Source of the DNA: Bacillus sp. FJAT-29814
GTDB taxonomy: Bacteria; Bacillota; Bacilli; Bacillales; Cytobacillaceae
Reading direction: 5' to 3'
Assembly: GCF_001510715.1 (NCBI RefSeq)
Contig: NZ_LMTJ01000001.1
Coordinates: forward strand, 758,340 to 822,339
Length of the DNA: 64,000 nucleotides
A model generated the notes under the pieces. It was not told where the DNA came from and did no database searches. It saw only the letters and a program-made list of their open reading frames with translations. Position numbers and translations under genes: made by a program. Each line of letters begins with the position of its first letter. Within the stretch, counting starts at the first letter, position 1. Positions 24,940 through 32,785 of the stretch are shown here, piece by piece.

Positions 24940-25160
24940 AACTGTCGTCAATAGGGGCAATTGGCGACAGTTTCACTTCTGAATTTCTTAAAAGTGTCGT
25001 CTATACCCTTTATTGGCGACAGTTTCCTCTCTAAACCTTCCAAAAATGTCGTCTATACCACTTATTGGCAACACTTTCCCTTCTAATTCTACCGAAAATG
25101 TCGTCACCATCTGCCATTGACAACATTTTCGAATCTATAAAAACCAAAAGTGTCACCAAC
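24940..25160. repeat. Five-unit array with exact 52-bp period (TGTCGTC core)
   Basis: Fills the gap between convergent esterase and MocR genes. The core TGTCGTC (last unit TGTCACC) has its GTC at 24944, 24996, 25048, 25100 and 25152, each exactly 52 bp apart. Unit one forms ACTGTCGTCAAT-aggggca-ATTGGCGACAGT; later units keep the palindrome less well. The core has nothing in common with the 23.3-kb array beyond its pitch. Confidence 0.85.
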
Positions 25161-25161
25161 C

Positions 25162-26568
25162 CTATTGTGAAATCCCCCACGTCTCAGCCAAAAGCCGGAT
25201 CCCCTCATTAATCTCTGCTTCTGTTAACCCGCCAAAACCAAGTACCACCATTGCATCTCCCCCAACACGAGGCCCATCAAAATACACCGACAACGGATAC
25301 ACCTTGACCCCAACTGACAGCGCCGATTCCACAAGTTCCGCCTCCGTCATGCCGCCCCGAACGTCCAAAACAATATGTAAACCGGATTTCTCCCCAATTA
25401 CCCCAACATGTTCGCCCATATAGAGGCGAATGGCCGTGAGCAAACTCGCCTGCTTTCTTCGATAAAGTGTCCGCATTTTATTTAAATGGCTTTGCCAGTA
25501 CCCCTCTTTCATAAAACGAAACAAAGTGTCCTGGTGCAGCCGGGAAACCGTTTGTTTATACACTGTAAAATGCCCAAGATACCTGTCTAACAGTTTTGGT
25601 GGCAAAACCATAAAGCTAATGCGAATCGACGGAATCAAGGCTTTTGAAAAAGTCCCCAAATAAACAACCCTGCCACTCGTATCAAGGCCCTGAAGCGATG
25701 GAATCGGCCGCCCCTTATAGCGGTATTCCCCGTCATAATCATCCTCAATAATGAAGCCCCCGATTTCTTCGGCCCATTTTAACAGCTCCATCCTCCGGGA
25801 GACAGGCATAACCATGCCGTACGGGAACTGGTGTGACGGCGTCACATAGGCCACATTTGCATTCGTCTGCTTTAGAAGACTCACATCCACCCCCTCTTCA
25901 TCCATTGAAACAGGGATGGTCATCGCCCCGAAATCCTGCAACACGATGCGCGTTCGGTGGTACCCGGGATTCTCGACAGCAAAGACACGTTCCTTTCCTA
26001 AAATCAAACATAACAGCCCCATCAACACCTGGGTTCCCGCCCCGACCACGATTTGGTCGGCCGTACATCTTACCCCTCGTGACTGAAAAAGGTACTGGGC
26101 AATTTCATGACGCAGTTGCCCCTCGCCTTGTGGATGACCAGTATTAAAAATCTCCCCTTGATCCTGATAGAGTGACTGTACCGTCAGCTTCCGCCAAACA
26201 GAATAAGGAAAATGCTCCAAGTCCACTTTTCCGGTATTAAAATCAATTCGGACTGAAGACGGTTCCCGTTCACTTCCGGTTTTTTCAGAGGGCACCGCCT
26301 GCTTTGGCAACAAGTCCTCATCAATCTCCGCCACGAACCATCCTAAACGCGGTTTACTTTCGACATAGCCCTCTGCCGCCAGCTGATCATAGGCCGCCTG
26401 TATCGTATTGAGGCTTATCCCTAGATGTTTAGACAATTTTCGCTTGGAAGGCAATTTTTCCTTGGGATGGATTCTCCCGTAAAGAATCTCTTCTTTTATG
26501 TATTGTACAAGCTGCAAATACAAAGGCATTCCAGTTTCATTTTTAAAAATTGGCGTAATTTCGAACAT
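25162..26568 (-). CDS. MocR/GabR-type transcriptional regulator (GntR HTH plus aminotransferase domain)
   Basis: 468 residues. Residues 15-80 are a GntR winged helix (LYLQLVQYIKEEILYGRIHP, then SLNTIQAAYDQLAAEGYVESK). The remainder is a fold type I aminotransferase domain with the PLP region: IIEDDYDGEYRY and the Schiff-base lysine in YLGTFSKALIPSIRI. MocR proteins use PLP, alone or as an external aldimine, to control genes for PLP, GABA or amino acid use. No pdx or gab genes are adjacent; the divergent GNAT gene, 98 bp away, is the likeliest direct target. GGAGGG lies seven bases before the ATG. Confidence 0.88.
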   Translation of the reverse strand: MFEITPIFKNETGMPLYLQLVQYIKEEILYGRIHPKEKLPSKRKLSKHLGISLNTIQAAYDQLAAEGYVESKPRLGWFVAEIDEDLLPKQAVPSEKTGSEREPSSVRIDFNTGKVDLEHFPYSVWRKLTVQSLYQDQGEIFNTGHPQGEGQLRHEIAQYLFQSRGVRCTADQIVVGAGTQVLMGLLCLILGKERVFAVENPGYHRTRIVLQDFGAMTIPVSMDEEGVDVSLLKQTNANVAYVTPSHQFPYGMVMPVSRRMELLKWAEEIGGFIIEDDYDGEYRYKGRPIPSLQGLDTSGRVVYLGTFSKALIPSIRISFMVLPPKLLDRYLGHFTVYKQTVSRLHQDTLFRFMKEGYWQSHLNKMRTLYRRKQASLLTAIRLYMGEHVGVIGEKSGLHIVLDVRGGMTEAELVESALSVGVKVYPLSVYFDGPRVGGDAMVVLGFGGLTEAEINEGIRLLAETWGISQ

Positions 26569-26665
26569 GCTGGCTCCCTCCTTCTGGTACCATTAAAAAC
26601 TCTTAATCTGATGCTTTTGATTATACCAGCTTCCTGCTTAAATAGTGGTAAAGGAGGTATTGAAA

Positions 26666-27091
26666 ATGATTAAACAATTAAAAACGAAACAAGAGTGGCT
26701 GGAGGCTTTCCCGGTCATGAAACAACTGCGGACCCACCTCGATGAAGAAAGTTTTCTAGAATTGGTGGAGGAAGCGGTCGAAAAAGAAGACTATCAACTG
26801 GCTGCTCTCTATGAAGGTAATCAGGTTCGGGCTGTAATTGGCTATCAACCGGCGATTAACCTATACAACGGCCGACACGTCTGGGTTTGCGATTTGGTGA
26901 CAGATGCCGAAAATCGCTCGAATGGGTATGGCGCTGCCCTGCTGGCCTTCGTCGAAGCTTGGGGGAAGGAGAACGGGTATGAGTTAATTTCCCTTTCCTC
27001 GGGATTGCAGCGGGTGGATGCTCATCGGTTTTATCAAGAGAAAATGAACTACGATAAGGTTAGCTATGTTTTTCTAAAAAGATTCTCATGA
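26666..27091 (+). CDS. GNAT-family N-acetyltransferase, divergent from MocR
   Basis: 141 residues. The core VWVCDLVTDAENRSNGYGAALLAFVEAW is the acetyl-CoA binding motif and RVDAHRFYQEKMNYDKVSYVF the C-terminal one. The ATG at 26666 sits eight bases after AAAGGAGG. MocR regulators often control the neighbouring divergent gene, so an amino-acid- or amine-related substrate is plausible, but this is inference. Confidence 0.8.
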   Translation: MIKQLKTKQEWLEAFPVMKQLRTHLDEESFLELVEEAVEKEDYQLAALYEGNQVRAVIGYQPAINLYNGRHVWVCDLVTDAENRSNGYGAALLAFVEAWGKENGYELISLSSGLQRVDAHRFYQEKMNYDKVSYVFLKRFS

Positions 27092-27099
27092 CATTGATC

Positions 27100-27185
27100 A
27101 AAAAGCAGGAAATCTGAACTGCACCTCCAACTGTTAGATACGTGTCTAACAATAGGGGTTCAGTTCAATCTCTTCCTGCTTTTTC
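27100..27185 (+). terminator. Long hairpin terminator built on a 53-bp palindrome
   Basis: Outer arms AAAAAGCAGGAA and TTCCTGCTTTTT form a terminator with T-rich tail for the GNAT gene. Its loop is itself an imperfect palindrome (27115-27167): TGAACTGCACCTCCA...TGTTAGATACG facing CGTGTCTAACA...GGGGTTCAGTTCA. That inner part looks like two IS3/IS150-type terminal inverted repeats placed head to head, suggesting a miniature or decayed insertion. Confidence 0.6.
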
Positions 27186-27194
27186 TTTTAACTC

Positions 27195-27335
27195 TTATAA
27201 AAAATGATGCACAGAAATTTGCCGGTCCTTGTTTTCCTCATAAAGTTTTTCAACTTGCTCATCATGAAGTGCAGACGCCAAACTTTTTTCCCTTTTCCTG
27301 ATTTCAATCGTAAAAAACAGTATATTTAAGGTCAT
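27195..27335 (-). CDS. yrzI: YrzI-family small protein (46 aa)
   Basis: Starts MTLNILFFTIEIRKREKS and ends DRQISVHHFL; the MTLN(L/I)xFxTI start and the closing NK-x-x-QIS block are the marks of the Bac_small_YrzI family of short Bacillus proteins, thought to be sporulation-related but functionally unknown. AAGGAGG lies seven bases before the ATG at 27335, a very strong site for so short a gene. It stands alone between the GNAT terminator and the YbaK gene. Confidence 0.75.
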   Translation of the reverse strand: MTLNILFFTIEIRKREKSLASALHDEQVEKLYEENKDRQISVHHFL

Positions 27336-27445
27336 CACGAACCCCTCCTTAAGAATTTCCTCTATTTACCTTTATTATAGGAAGACTCCGATGAGATGAA
27401 ATCGAGAATAGGGATGAGATTGGCTACAACTTAAGACTGACAAAA

Positions 27446-27481
27446 CAAAAAGCAACCGCCAGTATTCGACGATTGCTTTTA
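27446..27481 (-). terminator. Terminator upstream of yrzI on the minus strand (end of ybaK unit)
   Basis: On the minus strand AGCAATCG...CGGTTGCT followed by TTTTTG lies 20 bp after the stop codon of the YbaK-domain gene. Confidence 0.7.
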
Positions 27482-27500
27482 ATATGTATCGGGTTGCGCA

Positions 27501-28004
27501 TCACCCTGCGTTTTCCTTCAGTTCTTCTTCATCTGCCCACCCCTTACAAACATCGACCCAGTCCTTTGCAAAGGAATAAAGGGCAATTTCCTCACATGTT
27601 AATTCAATCGCAGAGTTGGTGCTTCCACATGCCGGGAATAGCGTCTCAAACCGCTTCATCGACACATCTAAATATACGTCCAGTTTGTTTTTCAACCCAA
27701 ACGGGCAAACCCCGCCAATGGCATGTCCGGTTTGCTCGAGCACCTCATCAGCTGTCAGCATCCGTGCTTTCATTCCAAAGGTGTGCCGGAACTTCTTGTT
27801 ATCAATTTTGGCGTCGCCGGCAGCTACTACCAATATCGCAGTTTCTCCTTCGCCCCTGAAGGACAAAGTTTTGGCTATTCGGGCTGGTTCGACACCAATT
27901 GCGGCGGCTGCTAGTTCAACCGTTGCACTCGAAACCTCAAACTCCATGATATCCTGTTCCCGATCCCACTGTTTAAAATGCTCTCTAACACTTTCAATTG
28001 ACAT
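27501..28004 (-). CDS. YbaK/EbsC-domain protein (aminoacyl-tRNA deacylase-like)
   Basis: 167 residues. The YbaK/prolyl-tRNA editing fold is shown by AKTLSFRGEGETAILVVAAGDAKIDNKKF, then HAIGGVCPFGLKN and a GSTNSAIELTCEEI end. Stand-alone YbaK proteins hydrolyse mischarged tRNAs such as Cys-tRNA(Pro) or Ala-tRNA(Pro). The GGVCPFG loop is typical of this group. The frame opens at 28058, but the MSIESVREHF start at 28004 matches the usual N-terminus. Confidence 0.85.
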   Translation of the reverse strand: MSIESVREHFKQWDREQDIMEFEVSSATVELAAAAIGVEPARIAKTLSFRGEGETAILVVAAGDAKIDNKKFRHTFGMKARMLTADEVLEQTGHAIGGVCPFGLKNKLDVYLDVSMKRFETLFPACGSTNSAIELTCEEIALYSFAKDWVDVCKGWADEEELKENAG

Positions 28005-28112
28005 CTCTTCCCATCCTTGCTTTTTCGACTTTAAAGAGTATAGTACCAATATTCCCACAATTAAACAACCAAAACGCTTTAGTTCTTTTAACGATTAAAG
28101 CGCACATCTCCT

Positions 28113-28125
28113 GGTGCCTGACACC
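28113..28125. repeat. GGTGCCTGACACC dispersed motif
   Basis: Exact reverse complement of the 13-mer at 3921. Lies in the gap between YbaK and the following GNAT gene, where nothing else is evident apart from AT-rich promoter-like DNA. Confidence 0.7.
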
Positions 28126-28292
28126 ATAAGATGCATTTCCCTAGTGCTAACAGAACTTATCATTCTGCTAGCAATATGATAATTAAATGATGCATATAAA
28201 CTTTCATTGGAATATCAGCTTTTTAAATGGCACGAATACAACAAATTATGGTTTAATTAATGTGAATTTTGCTTTTATTGGGGGAACTTATA

Positions 28293-29081
28293 TTGAAGGA
28301 ATTACTTAAGAAGGTATTAGAGCTCGACATCGCCTATTTAGATACCTTTACGAACCGGATTGATACGAACTGGGGACAATTGTTTTATAATGAGGCACAG
28401 CCAAGCTATTACGATGCCAATCATGCCCACATCCTTGATGTCCCGGCGGACCCCAAAGATGTCATCGAAGAAGTAGTCAGCTTCTATAAAAATAAAAACC
28501 TAGCACCGCGCTTCTATATTTATGATACTGACAACCAGTCAATGCTGATTGAAGAATTACATCATTCTGGGTTTAAATATGAGGAGTTAATTAGTCCAGT
28601 GCAAATCTGGAACAAACAAATCGCCGACCACCAACCGGGCGAGCAGATTGCAATTGAGATCGTCACCGAGGAAAATTTCCATGAGGCACTGGAGATCGAG
28701 TGCAACATTAAAGAAATCGGTGGCCGTGAAGTCCGTGAAAAAGCGTTTCCGGAAGAGTTCAAGCACCCTGCCTACACACATTATCTGCTCCGTTACAATG
28801 GCGTCGCCTGTTCAACAGCGTGCATTTTCGAGCACAATGACCTAGCCCGGATGGAAAGCGTGGCCACGCTGGCGGAATACCGCGGAAAAGGCCTGATTGG
28901 CGAGTTGATTTATTTTATTCAAAAAGAAGTACAAAATCGCGGAATTGACCATTTATGGGTATTCCCTATAAATGAACGGGTTGAAAAGGTATATGCCAGG
29001 TATGGGTTTAATACAGTGGGAAAATTTAAAACCGGGCATGCTTATACATCCGGAAAAAGCATAAAGGAACTACAGGGATAA
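28293..29081 (+). CDS. GNAT-family acetyltransferase, two-domain type
   Basis: 262 residues. The C-terminal half is the GNAT domain (RMESVATLAEYRGKGLIGELIYFIQ, EKVYARYGFNTVGKFKT). The N-terminal half (YLDTFTNRIDTNWG...YYDANHA) is a diverged second domain seen in larger Bacillus GNATs. It starts at TTG (28293), about eight bases after GGGGG; an earlier TTG at 28269 lacks a site. Substrate unknown. The DMT exporter gene follows 42 bp downstream. Confidence 0.78.
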   Translation: MKELLKKVLELDIAYLDTFTNRIDTNWGQLFYNEAQPSYYDANHAHILDVPADPKDVIEEVVSFYKNKNLAPRFYIYDTDNQSMLIEELHHSGFKYEELISPVQIWNKQIADHQPGEQIAIEIVTEENFHEALEIECNIKEIGGREVREKAFPEEFKHPAYTHYLLRYNGVACSTACIFEHNDLARMESVATLAEYRGKGLIGELIYFIQKEVQNRGIDHLWVFPINERVEKVYARYGFNTVGKFKTGHAYTSGKSIKELQG

Positions 29082-29123
29082 AATTTTTAAAAAGTTTCAC
29101 AGATTCATTGGGGGGATACATAC

Positions 29124-30035
29124 ATGACTACGCACGGCGCCACGATGTCCTATCCACGGACAAAAGGAATTATTCTTGTCCTGATTGCCGCAACATCTTG
29201 GGGTGTTTCCGGAACAGTGGCGCAATACCTGTTCCATCAGCAAGGCTTTAGCGCCAGCTGGCTGGTGGTCATCAGGCTGCTGTTTTCCGGGGCTGGCTTA
29301 TTGCTGTTTGCCCACACGGCCGGAAAACAAAATATCTGGAGCGTTTGGAAAAATAAACAGGACGTCCTGCGGCTGGTGATCTTTGGGATCATCGGAATGC
29401 TTGGGGTTCAATATACTTATTTTGCCGCAATTCAGCACGGAAACGCGGCCACTGCAACGGTGCTGCAATACCTGGCGCCTGTGATCATTGCTGCTTATCT
29501 TTGTCTAAATGCAAAGTCGTCGCCGGCCCGGCACGAAACGATCGCGATCATCTTTGCCCTGGGCGGAACGTTTTTGCTAGTAACCAGAGGTAATGTAGAT
29601 TCCTTGTCCATCTCGGTACCAGCCTTTGTTTGGGGGATTCTATCAGCGTTCGCTCTTGCATTTTATACCCTTTATCCAGGCCGGCTCCTGACAAAATGGG
29701 GTTCCCTTATTACGGTCGGCTGGGGCATGATGATTGGCGGAATCGGTTTTAGTTTTATCAGCCCGCCTTGGGTGTTCCAAGGATCATGGTCGTTTCCAGC
29801 ATTTATAGCAGTCGTTTTTGTTGTTATTTTTGGTACACTAATTGCCTTTTTCTGTTACATGGAAAGTCTGAAATATATTCGGGCCTCGGAAGCCAGCCTG
29901 CTCGCCTGCGTCGAGCCGTTTTCTGCGGCATTTCTCGCTGTGGTATGGCTCCGAGTCTCATTTGGGGCTGCCGAATGGATCGGCTCTCTGGCGATTATTG
30001 CCACGGTTTTTATCTTATCTTCAGTAAAAAAATAA
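29124..30035 (+). CDS. EamA/DMT-family transporter
   Basis: 303 residues with ten hydrophobic segments in two EamA repeats. GIILVLIAATSWGVSGTVAQ opens the first and AFVWGILSAFALAFYTLYPG the second. GGTFLLVTRG and RASEASLLACVEPFSAAFLAV are typical of the drug/metabolite exporter superfamily. Likely exports amino acids or other small metabolites, not determinable here. GGGGGG precedes the ATG. No guanidine or other riboswitch motif is seen upstream. Confidence 0.87.
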   Translation: MTTHGATMSYPRTKGIILVLIAATSWGVSGTVAQYLFHQQGFSASWLVVIRLLFSGAGLLLFAHTAGKQNIWSVWKNKQDVLRLVIFGIIGMLGVQYTYFAAIQHGNAATATVLQYLAPVIIAAYLCLNAKSSPARHETIAIIFALGGTFLLVTRGNVDSLSISVPAFVWGILSAFALAFYTLYPGRLLTKWGSLITVGWGMMIGGIGFSFISPPWVFQGSWSFPAFIAVVFVVIFGTLIAFFCYMESLKYIRASEASLLACVEPFSAAFLAVVWLRVSFGAAEWIGSLAIIATVFILSSVKK

Positions 30036-30036
30036 A

Positions 30037-30068
30037 AGGCAGACCTCCCAAAAAGGTCTGCTTTCTTA
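30037..30068 (+). terminator. Terminator after the DMT transporter
   Basis: GCAGACCT pairs with AGGTCTGC and is followed by TTTCTT, between two convergent genes. Confidence 0.8.
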
Positions 30069-30070
30069 TC

Positions 30071-30790
30071 TTATTCCCCTAAATTAACGTTATGGTATAC
30101 CTGCTGGACGTCCTCAAGGTCTTCCAGTACATCAATTAATTTTTCAAATTTGGCCACTGCGTCGTCAGGAAGGGTAATTTCATTTTGCGCAAGCATGGTG
30201 AGCTCGGCAACAGTGAATTCCGTTATGCCCGCGTTTTTGAATGCTTCTTGAACAGCATGGAATTGGTCCGGCTCCGCATAAACAACGACTTGGTCGTCTT
30301 CCGGAATTACGTCACGGACATCGACATCCGCTTCCATCAAAATTTCCAGAACCTCATCTTCTGTTTTGCCTTCAACACCGATAACAGCGGTGGCATCAAA
30401 CATATAAGCAACAGATCCGCTGACACCCATATTTCCGCCATTTTTGCCGAACGCGGCGCGAACTTCTGATGCTGTGCGGTTCACGTTGTTTGTCAAGGCA
30501 TCAACGATGATCATCGAACCGTTTGGACCGAATCCTTCATAACGAAGTTCGTCATAGTTCTCTTCGGAACCGCCTTTTGCCTTATCAATTGCCTTGTCAA
30601 TAATATGTCTTGGCACATTGTATGTTTTAGCGCGCTCAAGGACAAACTTTAAGCCCTGGTTTGCATCCGGATCAGGCTCGCCTCTGCGTGCCGCCACATA
30701 AATCTCGCGGCCAAATTTTGCATAAATTCGGCTTGTGTTTGCGTCCTTCGCTGCCTTCTTGTCTTTAATATTGTTCCATTTACGACCCAT
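30071..30790 (-). CDS. yeeI: YebC-family protein, YeeI type
   Basis: 239 residues. It begins [20 protein letters not shown] and ends [10 protein letters not shown], nearly the wording of Bacillus subtilis YeeI, the second YebC paralogue (YebC2). The three-domain YebC fold is marked by [19 protein letters not shown] and [13 protein letters not shown]. YebC proteins were first taken for transcription regulators; newer work assigns them to relieving ribosome stalling at proline stretches. No partner gene lies beside it. Confidence 0.92.
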   Translation of the reverse strand: MGRKWNNIKDKKAAKDANTSRIYAKFGREIYVAARRGEPDPDANQGLKFVLERAKTYNVPRHIIDKAIDKAKGGSEENYDELRYEGFGPNGSMIIVDALTNNVNRTASEVRAAFGKNGGNMGVSGSVAYMFDATAVIGVEGKTEDEVLEILMEADVDVRDVIPEDDQVVVYAEPDQFHAVQEAFKNAGITEFTVAELTMLAQNEITLPDDAVAKFEKLIDVLEDLEDVQQVYHNVNLGE

Positions 30791-30912
30791 AAGAACACTC
30801 TCTTTCTTATTTGATTCTGCACTTTTCTATTATAAAGCATGAAACGATAACTTCAATAATTTTTTTCAATATAACATCTATACTATTATACTGTAAATTC
30901 TCGAAAAACAAA

Positions 30913-30939
30913 AAAGCGAAACCATGTGGTTCCGCTTTA
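30913..30939 (-). terminator. Terminator of ilvA, overlapping its stop codon
   Basis: On the minus strand AAGCGGAACCA-ca-TGGTTTCGCTT followed by TTTTTG; the upstream arm includes the last bases of the TAA stop. Confidence 0.75.
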
Positions 30940-32202
30940 CACAAGCATTTGAAACAAAGTGCTGTCATTGTTCAATTCACGATATACAAAACCTTTAGTC
31001 TTGATTCGTTCAATCAACGGTGAGTAATCTTCCTTGTCCTTTAGCTCAATCCCCACCAAGGCGGGGCCTGTTTCACGGTTGTTCTTTTTCGTATATTCAA
31101 AATGGCTGATGTCATCATTCGGGCCGAGGACCTCCATCAGGAATTCTCTTAAGGCGCCGGGCCGTTGTGGGAATTGAACGATAAAATAATGCTGCAGCCC
31201 TTCATAAAGCTTCGAGCGCTCCTTGATTTCCTGCATCCGGCCAATATCGTTGTTCCCGCCGCTGACAATACAAACGACCGTTTTGCCTTTAATTTGCTCC
31301 GCATATGTATCGAGTGCGGCAATGGAAAGTGCCCCCGTCGGCTCAACGACAATCGCATTTTCATTATACAGGGAAAGAAGCGTCGTGCAGACCTTGCCTT
31401 CTGGTATCACGAGAATGTCATCGACAATGTCCTTAATGATGTTAAACGTATTGGTCCCGACTGTTTTGACTGCTGCACCATCTACAAATGGGTCGATATG
31501 GTCCAGTGTCGTGACTCCCCCTTTTAAAATCGATTCCTTCATACCCGCCGCTCCCTGCGGTTCCACACCAATTAATTTTGTCTCGGGAGAATAGTGTTTA
31601 AGGTACGTTCCGACACCGGCAAGCAAACCGCCTCCGCCAATCGCAGCGAACAGATAATCGATTTTTTCATGGCAATCATTTAGCAGTTCGACACCGACAG
31701 TCCCTTGTCCGGCAATGACATCGTAGTCGTCAAATGGATGGATAAACGTCCGCTTTTCCTCCATACTGCATTTCATCGCCTGTTCAGAGGCATCATCGAA
31801 GGTATCGCCGATTAAAACAATTTCAACGTCCTCCTTGCCCCAAAATTTGACTTGGTTCACCTTTTGTTTTGGGGTCGTAGTTGGCATGAAAATTTTACCG
31901 CTGATTTTTAATAAATGGCAGGAATACGCCACTCCCTGAGCGTGGTTTCCGGCGCTCGCACAAATGATGCCATTCTCGAGTTCCTCCGGGCTGAGCCGTT
32001 TAATCCGGTTATAGGCACCTCGTATTTTAAATGAACGGACACTTTGCATGTCCTCACGCTTCAAGTAAATATGAGCGCCATATCGCTCTGATAATAAATG
32101 GTTATATTGCAGCGGAGTCGGTGAAATCACATCTTTTATCGTATGACTGGCAATGATGATATCCTCCACATTTAACGTTTTCTTCTCGACTTGCTGACTC
32201 AT
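30937..32202 (-). CDS. ilvA: Threonine ammonia-lyase (threonine dehydratase), biosynthetic
   Basis: 421 residues, PLP fold type II, converting threonine to 2-oxobutyrate, the first step of isoleucine synthesis. The PLP lysine lies in SVRSFKIRGAYNRI (about residue 60); CASAGNHAQGVAYSC and the phosphate loop AAIGGGGLLAGVG follow. The C-terminal ~80 residues form an ACT-like regulatory domain (FIVQFPQRPGALREFLMEVL), fitting feedback control by isoleucine. CACAGGAGG precedes the ATG. A T-box leader upstream (32255-32580) indicates control by uncharged tRNA, consistent with isoleucine. Monocistronic. Confidence 0.94.
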   Translation of the reverse strand: MSQQVEKKTLNVEDIIIASHTIKDVISPTPLQYNHLLSERYGAHIYLKREDMQSVRSFKIRGAYNRIKRLSPEELENGIICASAGNHAQGVAYSCHLLKISGKIFMPTTTPKQKVNQVKFWGKEDVEIVLIGDTFDDASEQAMKCSMEEKRTFIHPFDDYDVIAGQGTVGVELLNDCHEKIDYLFAAIGGGGLLAGVGTYLKHYSPETKLIGVEPQGAAGMKESILKGGVTTLDHIDPFVDGAAVKTVGTNTFNIIKDIVDDILVIPEGKVCTTLLSLYNENAIVVEPTGALSIAALDTYAEQIKGKTVVCIVSGGNNDIGRMQEIKERSKLYEGLQHYFIVQFPQRPGALREFLMEVLGPNDDISHFEYTKKNNRETGPALVGIELKDKEDYSPLIERIKTKGFVYRELNNDSTLFQMLV

Positions 32203-32254
32203 GCTACTGGTCCCTCCTGTGTTTTAAAACATCTTCAATTCATTTTAAAAAAAA

Positions 32255-32580
32255 TAAAAAAACCCGCCCCATTGGTATAGGGACGAGTTGCTCGCGTTAC
32301 CACCCTACTTCCACAGCAAAAAAATCCTCAGACTGCTGCGGCTCTCGATTCACGTACATATTCACTTCGAATGTACGAGTTCCATTTTAACGGCGGACTT
32401 TCCGGCATGGCTTACTTGGAATGTTCAGCCCTGCATCTCGGAGATGATCTTCAGAATAGCCCCGTCATCGACTCCCACCAACTGCCGACTCTCTACGGAC
32501 AAGGAACTAAACCTACTCTTCTCGTCATCGATTTCACATCAATTTTTTATAAGGTTACCACCGAAAAAACACCGTGTCAA
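32255..32580 (-). promoter_or_regulatory. T-box riboswitch leader of ilvA, probably isoleucine-specific
   Basis: On the minus strand a TTGACA (32580-32575) with a 17-bp spacer and TAACCT (32557-32552) starts a leader of about 290 nt. It contains the conserved T-box sequence AGGGTGGTAACGCG (32306-32293) that binds the tRNA NCCA end. This is followed by a terminator stem (AACTCGTCCC with GGGGCGGGTT) and seven T (to about 32255). A stem I region with GAAGATCATCTC (around 32443-32454) supplies ATC, an isoleucine codon, in a plausible specifier position. The specifier assignment is inferred, the T-box itself is clear. Confidence 0.88.
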
Positions 32581-32699
32581 TATTTTTTGACTATTTTATA
32601 TATTTAGACAATTAATAAAGCGCTTTCATTACACCTTTTTGCATTCCTGCCATTTTAAGGATGTCAGGTGGGGGCAATTCCACCATTTTCACTGTGGTT

Positions 32700-32785
32700 T
32701 ATTAGCTATTGGTGCCTGATACCCATAGCACCATTACCACAGTGAATTGTCAGCTATTGGTGCCTGACACCCATAGCACTATTCT
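32700..32785. repeat. Tandem copies of the GGTGCCTGACACC motif
   Basis: Two about 48-bp units each hold AGCTATTGGTGCCTGAYACC then CATAGCAC; the 13-mer lies at 32711-32723 (GATACC variant) and 32759-32771 (exact). They fill the gap between the T-box promoter and the end of the amidohydrolase gene. No ORF is present in 32585-32784. Confidence 0.75.
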
